From contig JAQTUW010000015.1 in assembly GCA_028707085.1 (NCBI GenBank), positions 1 to 64,000 on the forward strand: a DNA stretch of 64,000 nt. Direction: 5' to 3'. Origin of the DNA: Methylococcales bacterium (lineage in GTDB: Bacteria; Pseudomonadota; Gammaproteobacteria; Methylococcales; Methylomonadaceae). Of this stretch, positions 55,013 to 64,000 are shown in pieces. Every line of letters begins with the position of its first letter. The first letter of the stretch is position 1. The translations under genes and the position numbers were made by a program. Below the pieces are notes generated by a model, which saw only the letters and a program-made list of their open reading frames with translations, was not told the DNA's origin and did not search any database.

Positions 55013-56959
55013 ATGAGTACCACAATGACTGTTGAAGCAAAAAAAGAAACATTAGGATTTCAAACCGAAGTAAAGCATTTATTGCATCTGATGATTCACT
55101 CCTTGTACAGCAACAAGGAAATCTTTCTGCGCGAACTCATCTCCAACGGCTCGGACGCCGCCGACAAGCTGCGTTTCGAAGCCCTGGCCAACGATAGCCT
55201 GTACGAAGGCGACAGCGAGCTGAAAATCCGTATCGATTTTGATGAAACCCAAAAAACCATTACCATCAGCGATAACGGCATCGGCATGAACCGGGAAGAA
55301 GTGCAGGATCATATCGGCACCATCGCCAAATCCGGCACCAAACAGTTTTTTGAGCGTTTGACCGGCGATCAGGCCAAGGACAGCGAATTGATCGGCCAGT
55401 TTGGCGTCGGTTTCTACTCGGCCTTTATTGTCGCCGACAAAGTGACCCTGGTCACCCGCAAGGCCGGAGCGCCAATTGATCAGGCAGTGCGCTGGGAATC
55501 GGCGGGCGAGGGTGACTACACCATCGAAACAGTCGAAAAACCCGGTCGCGGCACGGAAATCACCTTACACCTGAAAGAAGGCGAAGAAGACTTTTTAAAT
55601 GGCTGGCGTCTGCGCAGCATCGTCAAAAAATTCTCCAACCATATCTCCCTGCCCATCGTCATGAGCAAGGAAATTCCGGCCGAAACCGACGAAGAAGGCA
55701 ATGAAACCGTCGCCGCGCATACCGAAGACGAAACCGTCAACAGCGCCTCCGCATTGTGGACCAAATCCAGGGAAGACATCAGCGAAGAAGCCTATAACGA
55801 ATTCTACAAACATGTCGCCCACGATTTTCAGGAACCCTTGAGCTATGTGCACAGCAAGGTGGAAGGCACGACCGAATACAGCCTGCTGCTGTACATCCCC
55901 GGCCATGCGCCATTCGACATGTGGGATCGCGACGCCAAACACGGCGTAAAACTTTATATTCGCAAGGTGTTCATCACCGATGACGCCGAGCAGTTGATGC
56001 CGCGCTATCTGCGCTTTATCCGCGGCGTCATCGATGCCGACTCGCTGCCGCTCAATGTCTCCCGCGAAATCCTGCAACAAAGCAAACAGATCAGCACCAT
56101 CAAGGCCGGCGCGGTCAAAAAGGTGCTGGGGCTTCTGGAAAGTCTGGCGGAAAACGAAACCGGGAAATATCAAAAATTCTGGGAACAATTCGGCAATGTC
56201 ATCAAGGAAGGTCCGGTTGAAGATCACAAAAACAAGGAACGGGTCGCCAAACTGCTGCGTTTTTCGTCCACCCACACCGACGACAAAACCCAGAATGTCT
56301 CGTTGGACGACTACATCAGCCGGATGAAAGAAGGGCAGGACAAAATTTACTATGTCACCGCCGATAGTTTTGCGGCGGCCAAGAACAGTCCGCATCTGGA
56401 AATTTTCCGCAAAAAAGGCATCGAAGTATTGTTGCTGTCGGATCGAATCGACGAATGGCTGGTGTCCAGTCTCAGCGATTACAACGACAAACATCTGCAA
56501 TCCATTGCCAAGGGCGAACTGGATCTGGAAAAATTCGACAGCGAAGAAGAAAAACAGCATCAGGATGAAGTGAGCAAGGATTTCGAATCAGTGCTCAAAC
56601 AAATCAAGGACGTGCTGGCGGACAAAGTCAGCGAAGTGCGCGTCAGCCACCGCCTGACCGACTCGCCGGCCTGCCTGGTGACCGGAGCGTACGACATGAG
56701 CCTGAATATGGAGCGCATCATGAAGGAAGCCGGACAAAACCTGGGCATGATGGGCATGGGCGGCAGCAAGCCGATTTTCGAAATCAACCCCGATCACGCC
56801 TTGGTCAAAGCCATTAAAAACGAACAGGACGACGCCCGCTTTGCGGATATAACCCACATTCTGTTCGATCAGGCCATCCTCAGCGAAGGCGGCCAACTGG
56901 ACGACCCATCGGCCTTTGTCCACAAACTCAACAGCCTGCTGCAAAGCCTGCTGGCGTAA
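55013..56959 (+). CDS. htpG: Chaperone HtpG (Hsp90)
   Basis: 648 residues (E. coli HtpG is 624). N-terminal GHKL ATPase domain with LRELISNGSDAADKLRFEAL, ITISDNGIGMNREE, GTIAKSGTKQF and GQFGVGFYSAFIVADKV. The middle domain has LPLNVSREILQQSKQ with the catalytic Arg. A C-terminal dimerisation domain follows. The ATG at 55013 or 55025 (MTVEAKKETLGFQ) may be used. Sigma-32 control is indicated by the upstream promoter. Confidence 0.97.
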   Translation: MSTTMTVEAKKETLGFQTEVKHLLHLMIHSLYSNKEIFLRELISNGSDAADKLRFEALANDSLYEGDSELKIRIDFDETQKTITISDNGIGMNREEVQDHIGTIAKSGTKQFFERLTGDQAKDSELIGQFGVGFYSAFIVADKVTLVTRKAGAPIDQAVRWESAGEGDYTIETVEKPGRGTEITLHLKEGEEDFLNGWRLRSIVKKFSNHISLPIVMSKEIPAETDEEGNETVAAHTEDETVNSASALWTKSREDISEEAYNEFYKHVAHDFQEPLSYVHSKVEGTTEYSLLLYIPGHAPFDMWDRDAKHGVKLYIRKVFITDDAEQLMPRYLRFIRGVIDADSLPLNVSREILQQSKQISTIKAGAVKKVLGLLESLAENETGKYQKFWEQFGNVIKEGPVEDHKNKERVAKLLRFSSTHTDDKTQNVSLDDYISRMKEGQDKIYYVTADSFAAAKNSPHLEIFRKKGIEVLLLSDRIDEWLVSSLSDYNDKHLQSIAKGELDLEKFDSEEEKQHQDEVSKDFESVLKQIKDVLADKVSEVRVSHRLTDSPACLVTGAYDMSLNMERIMKEAGQNLGMMGMGGSKPIFEINPDHALVKAIKNEQDDARFADITHILFDQAILSEGGQLDDPSAFVHKLNSLLQSLLA

Positions 56960-56975
56960 CTGTCAATTGCCGCAA

Positions 56976-57013
56976 GGCGTAATGCGGGCAAGCTCCACCG
57001 CCCGCATCACGCC
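56976..57013. repeat. Palindrome after htpG
   Basis: GGCGTAATGCGGGC (56976-56989) pairs with GCCCGCATCACGCC (57000-57013) with one mismatch. No T-run follows; it may terminate or protect the htpG mRNA, or be a REP-like unit. Confidence 0.5.
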
Positions 57014-57074
57014 ACCCATATCACCCGTCCAGAGGCAACGCATAAATCAAAAAATTATTTAAGCTTCATTCATA

Positions 57075-57102
57075 GGGCGCAATAGCGAAAGCGTATTGCG
57101 CC
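57075..57102. repeat. REP-like palindrome
   Basis: GGCGCAATA (57076-57084) pairs with TATTGCGCC (57094-57102) around GC-GAAA-GC. The preceding ATAGGGCGCAATAGCG resembles the GTAGGGCGCAATA-type repetitive extragenic palindromes mobilised by REP-associated transposases; a remnant of such a transposase lies about 640 bp away. Confidence 0.55.
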
Positions 57103-57168
57103 GCAAGGCGGGCATTATGGCGCCATTTGATAGCGGCATCGGCTTTGGCCCATTTCATTACACACAAC

Positions 57169-57703
57169 TTAAACCTCCTGAATCTCCCGCGCATAACTGA
57201 GTCCGGCGGCGAAGTCCATTACTCGCTGCAATCCCTGCCAAATCGTCTTAACTCCTGGTTCACCATCGCCTTTGCGGGCAAGAAATCCGCTCGGCATCGC
57301 AAGCAATCGTACAACTTGGTTAAGACGCGGCGGGGCTTTAGGAGGCTTCTTTTTATTTAGAATGAACGCCGCCTGCCACTCATCGCGATGAAACAAGAGC
57401 TCGGCATCAAGATCAGGGCAGGTGCTGCCTAATCGCATGAGCCTGGCAATGCGCCAAGACACCACCCTAAATAGAGCTAGAGCCAGCGCCAATTCGAGTC
57501 GGTCAATCGTTGATAGTTGCAGAGTTTCGATTCGGCAGCCATTTTTTAGCACATGGAAAAAAGCTCAATTTCCCAGCGAGCGAGATACCAATTAATCAGT
57601 TCGGCTGCGGCTTCAAAATCCTGTGCCTTTCGATTGGTAAGCAATCGCCATTCAACGGCTTTACAACCTTTAGCACTGATGGGGTCAAGTCTCTTAAGAA
57701 ACC
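57169..57703 (-). pseudogene. IS4-family transposase remnant, 5'-truncated and frameshifted
   Basis: Read leftward, the first part gives KAVEWRLLTNRKAQDF and ELINWYLARWEIEL, then a frameshift, then LKNGCRIETLQL, RIARLMRLGSTCPDLDAELL, FHRDEWQAAFILNKKKPP, FLARKGDGEPGVKTIWQGLQ and RVMDFAAG. This is the C-terminal third of Tn5-like IS4-family transposases. The shift falls in a T-run near 57550, where one T is missing compared with the expected LFFHVLKNG. Everything before about 57703 is lost. No terminal inverted repeats were identified. Confidence 0.85.
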
Positions 57704-57739
57704 AAAAAAACGGGCCAAGTTAATTTTCGCCACCCGTTT

Positions 57740-57985
57740 TCAATTTCTTCGGCCGTCCAGGCGGAACGATTTGACGCAACGCCCCAGAACACTTTCAATT
57801 TCTTCCTGAAACCGGGTGGAACCCACGGCGCGTTCTTTGTTCAGATGTGTCCTTATCGCTTCAAGATCATGGCTTGTCAAGGGTTCCTTGAATAACGCGC
57901 GATATGCCAACAGCCGCTCATCCTCACTCGCGGCCAGACGCCGGTATTCTTCCTGCTCAGCCAGATATTCAAAATACCCGGGCTC
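57740..57985 (-). pseudogene. REP-associated (Y1/RAYT) transposase remnant
   Basis: Read leftward it gives YFEYLAEQEEYRRLAASEDE, LLAYRALFKEPLTSHDLEAI, RTHLNKERAVGSTRFQEEIE, SVLGRCV and a basic end (FRLDGRRN). This is the C-terminal tail of REP-associated tyrosine transposases (family Y1_Tnp). The catalytic HUH and Tyr parts are missing. It abuts the IS4 remnant. A further 5' fragment (58000-58060) may belong to it in another frame. Confidence 0.65.
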
Positions 57986-58057
57986 AAGCCCCCTCCTGCA
58001 ACACTGCCGCCCGGCGGCAAATCTCCCGCCTCAACTAAAACGATGCAGTCGTCCGCA

Positions 58058-59110
58058 TCAGGACTGAATATTATCCGGCACAAAAGCTTCTTTTTGCTGC
58101 TGGCGTTGCAGGGCGTTTTCCCGACGCTGAATTTCCGCCACCACTTTCCGGTCTTCCATGTCGGCCAGATGGGCAAGCTGGATCGTCAGTTGCCGGCTAT
58201 CCACCAGTCGCTGTTTTTCCTGTTGCCGTTCCTGCATGCGTAGCTCGCTGTCGATCCGCATTTCCTTTAGTTCTGCCTCATGCCTGATCTGTTCGGCATG
58301 CAGCCTTTTTTCGATCAGCAACTGGCCGGCCAATTGTGCGGTTTTTTCCGCCAGCAGGCGGCGGGTTTTTTCGGCCAGCAGTGCCTGCTCCTGCGATTCC
58401 AGCTCGGCCTGCTGTTGCAAATACTCGAAATGCCGCCGCTTTTCCTCTAAAGCCTGTTGCTCAAGCAACTGACTCTGTCGCGCCGACTCGCGGCTGTGCT
58501 GTTCGGTTATCTCGTAAGATTTCTTCATGACGTGCAGATACACGTTATTTGGCCCCGGCGCGACAGCGGGGAAGGTTTCAAACCGGGCGTCGATGTTCAG
58601 GACGACTTGCGACTGTATCTGCTGAATGGCCAGTAACTCCCGCACGGCGTTGGCAATCCGTTTCTCCATGTCCGCCAGGCCAGTCTGCACCCAGACGCCA
58701 TCGTCAAGATTCCGCAACTCCCGGTTGAAGATGTCGTCCAGCAGATCCGCGTAAGTGGCTTTAATATGCTGATTGACGGTCGGCAGCAATTCGCTGTTCG
58801 CCAGCACATAGGGCAGGGTGGCCTGAAAACGCAAATCTAGATGCATGTCCACCGTGCAAAAATCATCGAATAATTTGAATTGCCGATGATGCGGCCAATG
58901 CTCGATTTTTAGAGGGTAAAGCTGATGATAAAAACGTTTGCTGAATCTTTTCGGGCGCAAGAACAGTTTTTTATAAGGGCCCAGCCGGGCGATCACCACC
59001 TGCCGGTTGGCATCGAAACCGGCTATCCAGACGTCGGAGGCGGTTGGCTGTCCGGCAAAAATATCGTCGCCCGCCAGCCAACGTTCAAGTTCATTATGCA
59101 GTTTGTTCAT
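58058..59110 (-). CDS. SPFH-like coiled-coil protein, uncharacterised
   Basis: 350 residues, no named family recognised. Residues about 50-200 have an SPFH/band-7-like look: beta-rich start (KKLFLRPKRFSKRFYHQLYP), then VDMHLDLRFQATLPYVLANS, then amphipathic helices (INQHIKATYADLL-like, MEKRIANAVRELLAIQQIQS). Residues about 215-330 are a long Glu/Gln/Arg-rich coiled coil (RHFEYLQQQAELESQEQALL). No signal peptide or membrane segment. Its start overlaps the stop of the membrane-protein gene at 59107-60351 by 4 bp, so the two are translated together and probably form a complex. Confidence 0.65.
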   Translation of the reverse strand: MNKLHNELERWLAGDDIFAGQPTASDVWIAGFDANRQVVIARLGPYKKLFLRPKRFSKRFYHQLYPLKIEHWPHHRQFKLFDDFCTVDMHLDLRFQATLPYVLANSELLPTVNQHIKATYADLLDDIFNRELRNLDDGVWVQTGLADMEKRIANAVRELLAIQQIQSQVVLNIDARFETFPAVAPGPNNVYLHVMKKSYEITEQHSRESARQSQLLEQQALEEKRRHFEYLQQQAELESQEQALLAEKTRRLLAEKTAQLAGQLLIEKRLHAEQIRHEAELKEMRIDSELRMQERQQEKQRLVDSRQLTIQLAHLADMEDRKVVAEIQRRENALQRQQQKEAFVPDNIQS

Positions 59111-60351
59111 GGTTGTATAGCCATCTCCGCCTGCGCTTTCAGCGTAGCGATTTTTGCCGACATTTTTTCAGCGATCAGCGGATAAAGATGCGGCGCAAAC
59201 TCCACGGTTCTATTATCGACCTTACGCAAAAAACCCCGGCTCAACAGCAGGCCGACCACAAACATTCTCGACCAGTCCGAATGGCGTCTGGCTTTTTCCA
59301 GTTCGCTCTTTTCAATGATCATTTCCAGTTCGTCGTTGGCGTTGATCCGGAATTCGGTAAATTGCCTAAGGCAGTCGAACACCAGATCCTCTTCCTGCAG
59401 GGTTAATGGCCCGGGAGCTGTGAACTCCAGCCTATAGGAAAGCAGCACGGTAAAAAAATCCACCATCGCCGCACAGGTGAAAGCAAACCAGGAGAAGCCG
59501 TTAAACATTGAAAACGACGGTTTAACGTCTTCCACAAACTGTTTATAGGTCATCAGCAGCGGCGCGGCGGGCAGACTGACGCCCTCGTTACTGGCCAAGC
59601 GATTTATCAATAACTGCATATCCTGATAATTTTTAAGCAGTTCCGAATAAGCCAGCTCGACATTGTCGGCCACGTCCAGCGTGTTCAGATCGCCCTGCAC
59701 CAGACGGATATTTTTGTCCAGTTCGCCAAACAATTGTTCCTGTTGGGCGAAAATCTGTTTTTTTTCCTGGTAGATGTGATTGTAATGCCGCCAGAACGGT
59801 CCTTCGCCCACTTGGTTTCTAAAACCGGGCGCAATCAGTCTATGGGTGCCGAAGTAGGCTTCGGTGGTCTCCGCGGCCGCCTGATCCACAGCCTGTTTTT
59901 GCTGCTGCAATACCTGGCTTTTGATTATCAGTACCCGTTCCACATAGTTTTTGATCTCCAGCCGGACTTCGTTCAGGCGATTGATATGCAGGCTTTCCTG
60001 CTCGGAAATCTCATAAAATTTAAAATACGAAAAAACCACCGAAGCCGTCAGGGCGATTGCCAGCGAAGCCGCCACCGTAAAATAGCGCATCCGGTTGGCT
60101 TTCCAGTGTATGCCGGCAATTTCCAGGGAGCAGATGACGATAATGGACTGAATGGCGATGGTGATGATCAGCGCTATCCAGGGGGTGATGAAATGCGATA
60201 AGCCGTAATAAGTAGTAAAGCCGGAGGAAACGCTCAGCATCAGCACAATGGGAATCGTCCAGATTCGCAACAGGCTGACGAACAGGCTCTGGATACGGTT
60301 GATCAGGTATCCGAGTCCGGAGGAAGTGGTGTTTATGCTGGCTGCTTTCAT
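59107..60351 (-). CDS. Four-helix membrane protein with large coiled-coil loop, uncharacterised
   Basis: About 414 residues from the ATG at 60351; the open frame further upstream is Arg-rich and not credible. Three helices near the start (IWTIPIVLMLSVSSGFTTYY, WIALIITIAIQSIIVICSLE, YFTVAASLAIALTASVVFSY), a 200-residue helical loop (RLEIKNYVERVLIIKSQVLQ), a fourth helix (FAFTCAAMVDFFTVLLSY) and a cytoplasmic tail whose end (MFVVGLLLSRGFLRKVDNRT) could be a small winged helix. No family is recognised. Operon with the SPFH-like gene that follows; I infer a membrane-bound assembly. Confidence 0.65.
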   Translation of the reverse strand: MKAASINTTSSGLGYLINRIQSLFVSLLRIWTIPIVLMLSVSSGFTTYYGLSHFITPWIALIITIAIQSIIVICSLEIAGIHWKANRMRYFTVAASLAIALTASVVFSYFKFYEISEQESLHINRLNEVRLEIKNYVERVLIIKSQVLQQQKQAVDQAAAETTEAYFGTHRLIAPGFRNQVGEGPFWRHYNHIYQEKKQIFAQQEQLFGELDKNIRLVQGDLNTLDVADNVELAYSELLKNYQDMQLLINRLASNEGVSLPAAPLLMTYKQFVEDVKPSFSMFNGFSWFAFTCAAMVDFFTVLLSYRLEFTAPGPLTLQEEDLVFDCLRQFTEFRINANDELEMIIEKSELEKARRHSDWSRMFVVGLLLSRGFLRKVDNRTVEFAPHLYPLIAEKMSAKIATLKAQAEMAIQP

Positions 60352-60521
60352 GTGGTCAACGTAGTCGCCTTGATAATGACCAGAGATTAACAGAAATTTG
60401 TTGATATTCAAAAACAATGCCTTGGCGAAACGGTGGCGGAACCGTAAAGCGCCATGGCTGCGCGCCCCCCCCCCTGCCGGACGGGTTCGGCGCGGCCTCA
60501 AATGCGGGTTTTCAAGGCGGG

Positions 60522-60959
60522 CTAAGACCTTAACGGCGTCACTTCGCCGGTTTCCTTATACCGCCGGTAGTCGGCCAGCACCTGGGCGTGATCGAAGGCC
60601 AGTTGCGGAGGCAGGTCGTCGAAGCTGAACAGCCCGCAGTTTTTGGCGTCGTCGGCGGCCTGCGGCATGCCGTGAGCCTCGGCCAGATAAACGGCGGTAA
60701 CGGTATGGTTGCGCGGATCCCTGTTCGGGCTGGAATAGATGCCCAGCAATACCGTTAGTCTGACATCAAGACCGGTTTCTTCTTTTGCTTCGCGGATGGC
60801 CGCCTGTTCCAGGGTTTCGCCGACATCCACGAATCCGCCGGGAACAGCCCAGCCGTAGGGCGGATAAGCCCGTTCTATCAGCACGAAAGGCCGTTGCGGG
60901 TGATCGAGCAGTTCGATTAGGGTATCGGCTGCCAGTAAGGGAGTGACCGGTTTGCTCAT
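60522..60959 (-). CDS. Nudix hydrolase
   Basis: 145 residues. The Nudix box is complete: [20 protein letters not shown] followed by ETGLDV (GX5EX7REUXEEXGU). Family members hydrolyse nucleoside diphosphates linked to another group. The [12 protein letters not shown] block and [20 protein letters not shown] are like ADP-ribose or NADH-type clean-up enzymes, but the substrate cannot be fixed. Single gene, divergent from carA. Confidence 0.92.
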   Translation of the reverse strand: MSKPVTPLLAADTLIELLDHPQRPFVLIERAYPPYGWAVPGGFVDVGETLEQAAIREAKEETGLDVRLTVLLGIYSSPNRDPRNHTVTAVYLAEAHGMPQAADDAKNCGLFSFDDLPPQLAFDHAQVLADYRRYKETGEVTPLRS

Positions 60960-61100
60960 GGCGTCAGAAGATGATGATTAAAGTTGGTTTCAATGGTAAC
61001 CGTAAATGGCGGAATTGAGGAAGTGGCCGGCGGATAAAAAATTGTTAATGACCACACAGCCATAATTTTGTAAAATTGCGGCAGTTCAACTCAATCAGAG

Positions 61101-61131
61101 ACGGGATCAGTCGTCAGGCTTATCCCGTTTT
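61101..61131 (+). promoter_or_regulatory. Terminator-like hairpin in the carA leader
   Basis: ACGGGAT (61101-61107) pairs with ATCCCGT (61122-61128), followed by TTTTC, 23 bases before the carA start. It could terminate transcription before carA, that is, act as an attenuator. No leader peptide or alternative pairing was worked out. Confidence 0.4.
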
Positions 61132-61153
61132 CTACATCTAAAGGTGGTCAATC

Positions 61154-62287
61154 TTGAATAAACCTGCATTACTGGTATTGGAAGACGGCACTGTATTCCA
61201 TGGCGTATCGATAGGCGCAGATGGCTGTTCGGTGGGGGAAGTGGTTTTTAACACCGCCCTGACAGGCTATCAGGAAATTCTGAGTGATCCTTCCTATGCA
61301 CGACAAATTGTAACCTTAACCTATCCGCATATCGGCAATGTCGGGGTAAATGCCGAGGACGACGAGGCCGGCAAAGTGTTCGCCAGCGGACTGGTGATTC
61401 GGGATTTGCCGATTTTAGCCAGCAACTGGCGGATGGAAAAAACCTTGCCCGACTATTTGCGCGAACAGAATGTAGTGGCGATAGCCGATATCGATACCCG
61501 GGCCTTGACCCGGCTATTGCGCGACAAGGGGGCGCAGCGCGGCTGCGTGCTGGCCGGCGATAGCGTCGATCCGGCCATCGCTCGGCAGGCCATCGCCGGA
61601 TTTTCCGGATTAAAAGGTTTGGATCTGGCGAAGGAAGTGACGACAGGGCATACCTATGTCTGGACGGAAAATGTCTGGCGGTTGGGCGTCGGCCATGCTC
61701 AGGCCGAAAACCTGGACAAGCATGTCGTTGCGTACGATTTCGGCGTCAAGCGCAATATTCTGCGTTTGCTGGTGAATCGCGGCTGCAAGGTGACGGTGGT
61801 GCCGGCGACCACGCCGGCGGCGGAAGTGCTGGCCCTGCGGCCGGATGGCGTATTTCTGTCCAACGGCCCCGGCGACCCGGAGCCTTGCACTTATGCGATC
61901 GAGGCGATTAAAACCCTGCTCGAACATAATATGCCTGTATTCGGCATTTGTCTGGGCCATCAACTGCTTGCCCTGGCCAGCGGAGCCAAAACGGAAAAAA
62001 TGAAGTTCGGGCATCATGGCGCCAACCACCCCGTGCAGCACAAGGCTTCCGGACGGGTGATGATCAGCAGCCAGAATCACGGTTTTGCGGTGACTGCCGC
62101 CAGCCTGCCGGACAATCTGATCGCCACGTATCATTCGCTGTTCGACGGCAGTTTGCAGGGCGTGGCCAGAACCGACCGACCGGCTTTCAGTTTTCAGGGA
62201 CATCCCGAAGCCAGCCCCGGCCCGCACGATGTTGAAGCGCTGTTCGACGATTTTGTCGCGCTGATGAACCAGCCGCGCGCCGCCTAG
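61154..62287 (+). CDS. carA: Carbamoyl-phosphate synthase small subunit
   Basis: 377 residues. Releases ammonia from glutamine for carbamoyl phosphate synthesis (arginine and pyrimidines). N-terminal CPSase_sm domain ([48 protein letters not shown]) and a class I amidotransferase domain with the nucleophile Cys in [13 protein letters not shown] and the His/Glu pair in [13 protein letters not shown]. The start is a TTG at 61154 preceded by AAGGTGG; E. coli carA also starts with UUG. carB follows after 20 bases. Confidence 0.97.
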   Translation: MNKPALLVLEDGTVFHGVSIGADGCSVGEVVFNTALTGYQEILSDPSYARQIVTLTYPHIGNVGVNAEDDEAGKVFASGLVIRDLPILASNWRMEKTLPDYLREQNVVAIADIDTRALTRLLRDKGAQRGCVLAGDSVDPAIARQAIAGFSGLKGLDLAKEVTTGHTYVWTENVWRLGVGHAQAENLDKHVVAYDFGVKRNILRLLVNRGCKVTVVPATTPAAEVLALRPDGVFLSNGPGDPEPCTYAIEAIKTLLEHNMPVFGICLGHQLLALASGAKTEKMKFGHHGANHPVQHKASGRVMISSQNHGFAVTAASLPDNLIATYHSLFDGSLQGVARTDRPAFSFQGHPEASPGPHDVEALFDDFVALMNQPRAA

Positions 62288-62307
62288 TTTTTTTAAGAAA
62301 GAGTCCT

Positions 62308-64000
62308 ATGCCAAAAAGAAGCGACATTAAATCGATTTTACTACTGGGAGCCGGGCCAATCGTGATTGGTCAGGCCTGCGAGTTCGATTATTCAGGCACT
62401 CAAGCCTGTAAAGCCCTGCGCGAAGAAGGCTACCGGGTGATTCTGGTCAATTCCAATCCGGCCACCATCATGACCGATCCCGATATGGCCGACGCGATTT
62501 ATATCGAGCCTATCGACTGGCAGACCGTGGAAAAAATTATCGAAAGAGAGCGTCCGGATGCGGTGCTGCCGACAATGGGCGGGCAGACCGCCCTGAACTG
62601 CGCTCTGGCGCTGGACAAGCACGGGGTGCTGGAAAAATACGGCGTGGCCATGATAGGCGCCAGTAAAGAAGCCATCAACAAGGCTGAAGACCGCGATCTG
62701 TTCAACCAGTCGATGCGCAAAATCGGCCTGAGCGTCGCCAAATCCAAAGTTGCTCACAACATGGAAGAGGCTTTCGCCGCCCAGGAAGAAGTCGGTTATC
62801 CCACCATCATCCGTCCGTCCTTTACCATGGGCGGCAGCGGCGGCGGCATTGCCTACAACCGCGAAGAGTTCATCGAAATTTGCGAACGCGGCCTGTATCT
62901 GTCGCCGACCAGCGAACTGCTGATCGAAGAATCTGTGCTGGGCTGGAAAGAATTCGAAATGGAAGTGGTGCGCGATTCCAAAGATAATTGCATCATCGTC
63001 TGCGCGATCGAAAATTTCGATCCCATGGGCGTGCATACCGGCGATTCCATCACCGTAGCGCCGGCGCAAACCCTCACAGACAAGGAATACCAGATTTTGC
63101 GCGACGCCTCGCTGGCTGTGCTGCGCGAGATCGGCGTCGATACCGGCGGCTCCAACGTGCAGTTTGCCATCAACCCCGAGGACGGGCGGCTGATAGTCAT
63201 CGAAATGAACCCCAGGGTATCCCGCTCGTCGGCGCTGGCCTCCAAGGCGACCGGTTTTCCCATCGCCAAGGTTGCCGCCAAACTGGCGGTGGGTTACACC
63301 CTGGACGAATTGCGCAATGAAATTACCGGCGACGCCACCCCGGCGTCTTTCGAGCCATCCATCGATTACGTGGTGACCAAAGTGCCGCGTTTCGCTTTCG
63401 AAAAATTCCCGCAGGCCAACGACAGGCTCACCACTCAGATGAAATCGGTGGGCGAAGTCATGGCGATAGGCCGGACTTTTCAGGAATCCTTGCAAAAAGC
63501 CTTGCGTGGCCTGGAAGTGGGCGTGGATGGACTGGATGAGATTGTCGATCTTGACGATCCTAACAGTCAGGACACCATTCTCAGGGAACTGCGCTATCCC
63601 GGTTCGCAACGGCTCTGGTATCTGGCGGACGCCTTCCGCAGCGGCCTGAGTTTTGAGGAAATCTACCAGACATGCAAGATTGATCCGTGGTTTTTAGCGC
63701 AGGTCGAGGATTTGATCAACAGCGAAAAACAGTTGGCCACCAAAACCCTGGCGACCCTGGAAAAAGGCGAATTGTTCCGCTTGAAACGCAAAGGTTTTTC
63801 CGATGCTCGTCTGGCGAAGCTGCTGGAAACCAAGGAATCGGAAGTGCGCAATACCCGACACAAGCAGGGGATCCGGCCCGTCTACAAACGGATCGACTCC
63901 TGTGCGGCGGAATTCTCCTCCGATACGGCTTATCTGTATTCCACCTATGAGCAGGAATGCGAAGCCCGGCCTACCGACCGGGAAAAGATTATCATTCTTG
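62308..64000 (+). CDS. carB: Carbamoyl-phosphate synthase large subunit (partial, 5' part)
   Basis: 564 codons from the ATG at 62308 ([20 protein letters not shown]), open to the end of the window; the complete protein is about 1070 residues. Visible are the first ATP-grasp synthetase half ([59 protein letters not shown]) and the oligomerisation region, ending at the start of the second half (TDREKIIIL). AAGAAAGAG precedes the start. It makes carbamoyl phosphate from ammonia supplied by CarA, bicarbonate and two ATP. Confidence 0.97.
   Translation, partial: MPKRSDIKSILLLGAGPIVIGQACEFDYSGTQACKALREEGYRVILVNSNPATIMTDPDMADAIYIEPIDWQTVEKIIERERPDAVLPTMGGQTALNCALALDKHGVLEKYGVAMIGASKEAINKAEDRDLFNQSMRKIGLSVAKSKVAHNMEEAFAAQEEVGYPTIIRPSFTMGGSGGGIAYNREEFIEICERGLYLSPTSELLIEESVLGWKEFEMEVVRDSKDNCIIVCAIENFDPMGVHTGDSITVAPAQTLTDKEYQILRDASLAVLREIGVDTGGSNVQFAINPEDGRLIVIEMNPRVSRSSALASKATGFPIAKVAAKLAVGYTLDELRNEITGDATPASFEPSIDYVVTKVPRFAFEKFPQANDRLTTQMKSVGEVMAIGRTFQESLQKALRGLEVGVDGLDEIVDLDDPNSQDTILRELRYPGSQRLWYLADAFRSGLSFEEIYQTCKIDPWFLAQVEDLINSEKQLATKTLATLEKGELFRLKRKGFSDARLAKLLETKESEVRNTRHKQGIRPVYKRIDSCAAEFSSDTAYLYSTYEQECEARPTDREKIIIL

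Noticed and set aside
60352..60501. N-terminal extension of the four-helix membrane protein
   Set aside because: The extra 50 residues are Arg/Gly-rich and end in a start with a better-placed first helix at 60351.

Overview
The window is chromosomal DNA from a gammaproteobacterium. The heat-shock block tig-clpP-clpX-lon-hupB-ppiD, the dprA-smg-topA block and the rnhA/methyltransferase/mltD neighbourhood all follow gammaproteobacterial order. A tkt-tal-fba cluster, a vitamin B12-dependent split ribonucleotide reductase, hydrogenase maturation genes, exosortase-type sorting signals (PEP-CTERM and VPLPA-CTERM) and copper-flavoured membrane proteins make a Methylococcales-like (type I methanotroph) host my best guess. 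No methane or methanol oxidation gene lies here, so that assignment is an inference.

Layout. 1-3.4 kb: end of transketolase, a membrane protein with TGV-x-KYL repeats, transaldolase and class II fructose-bisphosphate aldolase. 3.6-6.6 kb: split class II ribonucleotide reductase (nrdJa, nrdJb) behind two NrdR boxes. 6.8-16 kb: a cell-surface block with a 1412-residue repeat and NHL-propeller protein, a lipoprotein, a divergent TPR-glycosyltransferase, an FKBP-type isomerase and a small secreted protein. 16-22.7 kb: a striking accessory module. Two nearly identical HAF-repeat exported proteins face each other as an inverted repeat but end in different sorting signals. They enclose a DUF4266 lipoprotein and a double outer-membrane barrel (DUF3570 plus a second barrel joined by a Met/His-rich linker). 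Both HAF genes and the small secreted protein at 15.2-16.0 kb have sigma-54 promoters, each with the same palindrome-like operator 58-59 bp upstream.

22.9-35 kb: hypC and hypD split by a deleted Rpn/PD-(D/E)XK nuclease gene; sucA-sucB; a DUF2914 protein; a small H-NS-type protein; a hydrolase/carboxypeptidase pair; an OlsF-like double acyltransferase; a CorC/HlyC-type membrane protein. 35.4-40.6 kb: lipoprotein, dprA-smg-topA, DUF192 protein. 40.6-49.5 kb: tRNA-Leu, then trigger factor, ClpP, ClpX, Lon, HU-beta, tRNA-Val, tRNA-Asp and PpiD, a protein-quality-control block. 49.8-57 kb: membrane-anchored small heat-shock protein, a TauE/UreH-like membrane protein with a cupredoxin-like tail, rnhA, methyltransferase, mltD, and htpG behind a very good sigma-32 promoter. 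57-58 kb: remains of an IS4-family transposase and a REP-associated transposase beside a REP-like palindrome. 58-61 kb: an uncharacterised pair (SPFH-like coiled-coil protein plus four-helix membrane protein) and a Nudix hydrolase. 61.1-64 kb: carA and the 5' part of carB, which runs off the window.

The most unusual part is 15.2-22.7 kb. One sigma-54 circuit appears to drive three exported proteins. Because the two HAF genes point at each other, recombination between them would invert the barrel genes and swap the two C-terminal sorting tails between the two promoters.
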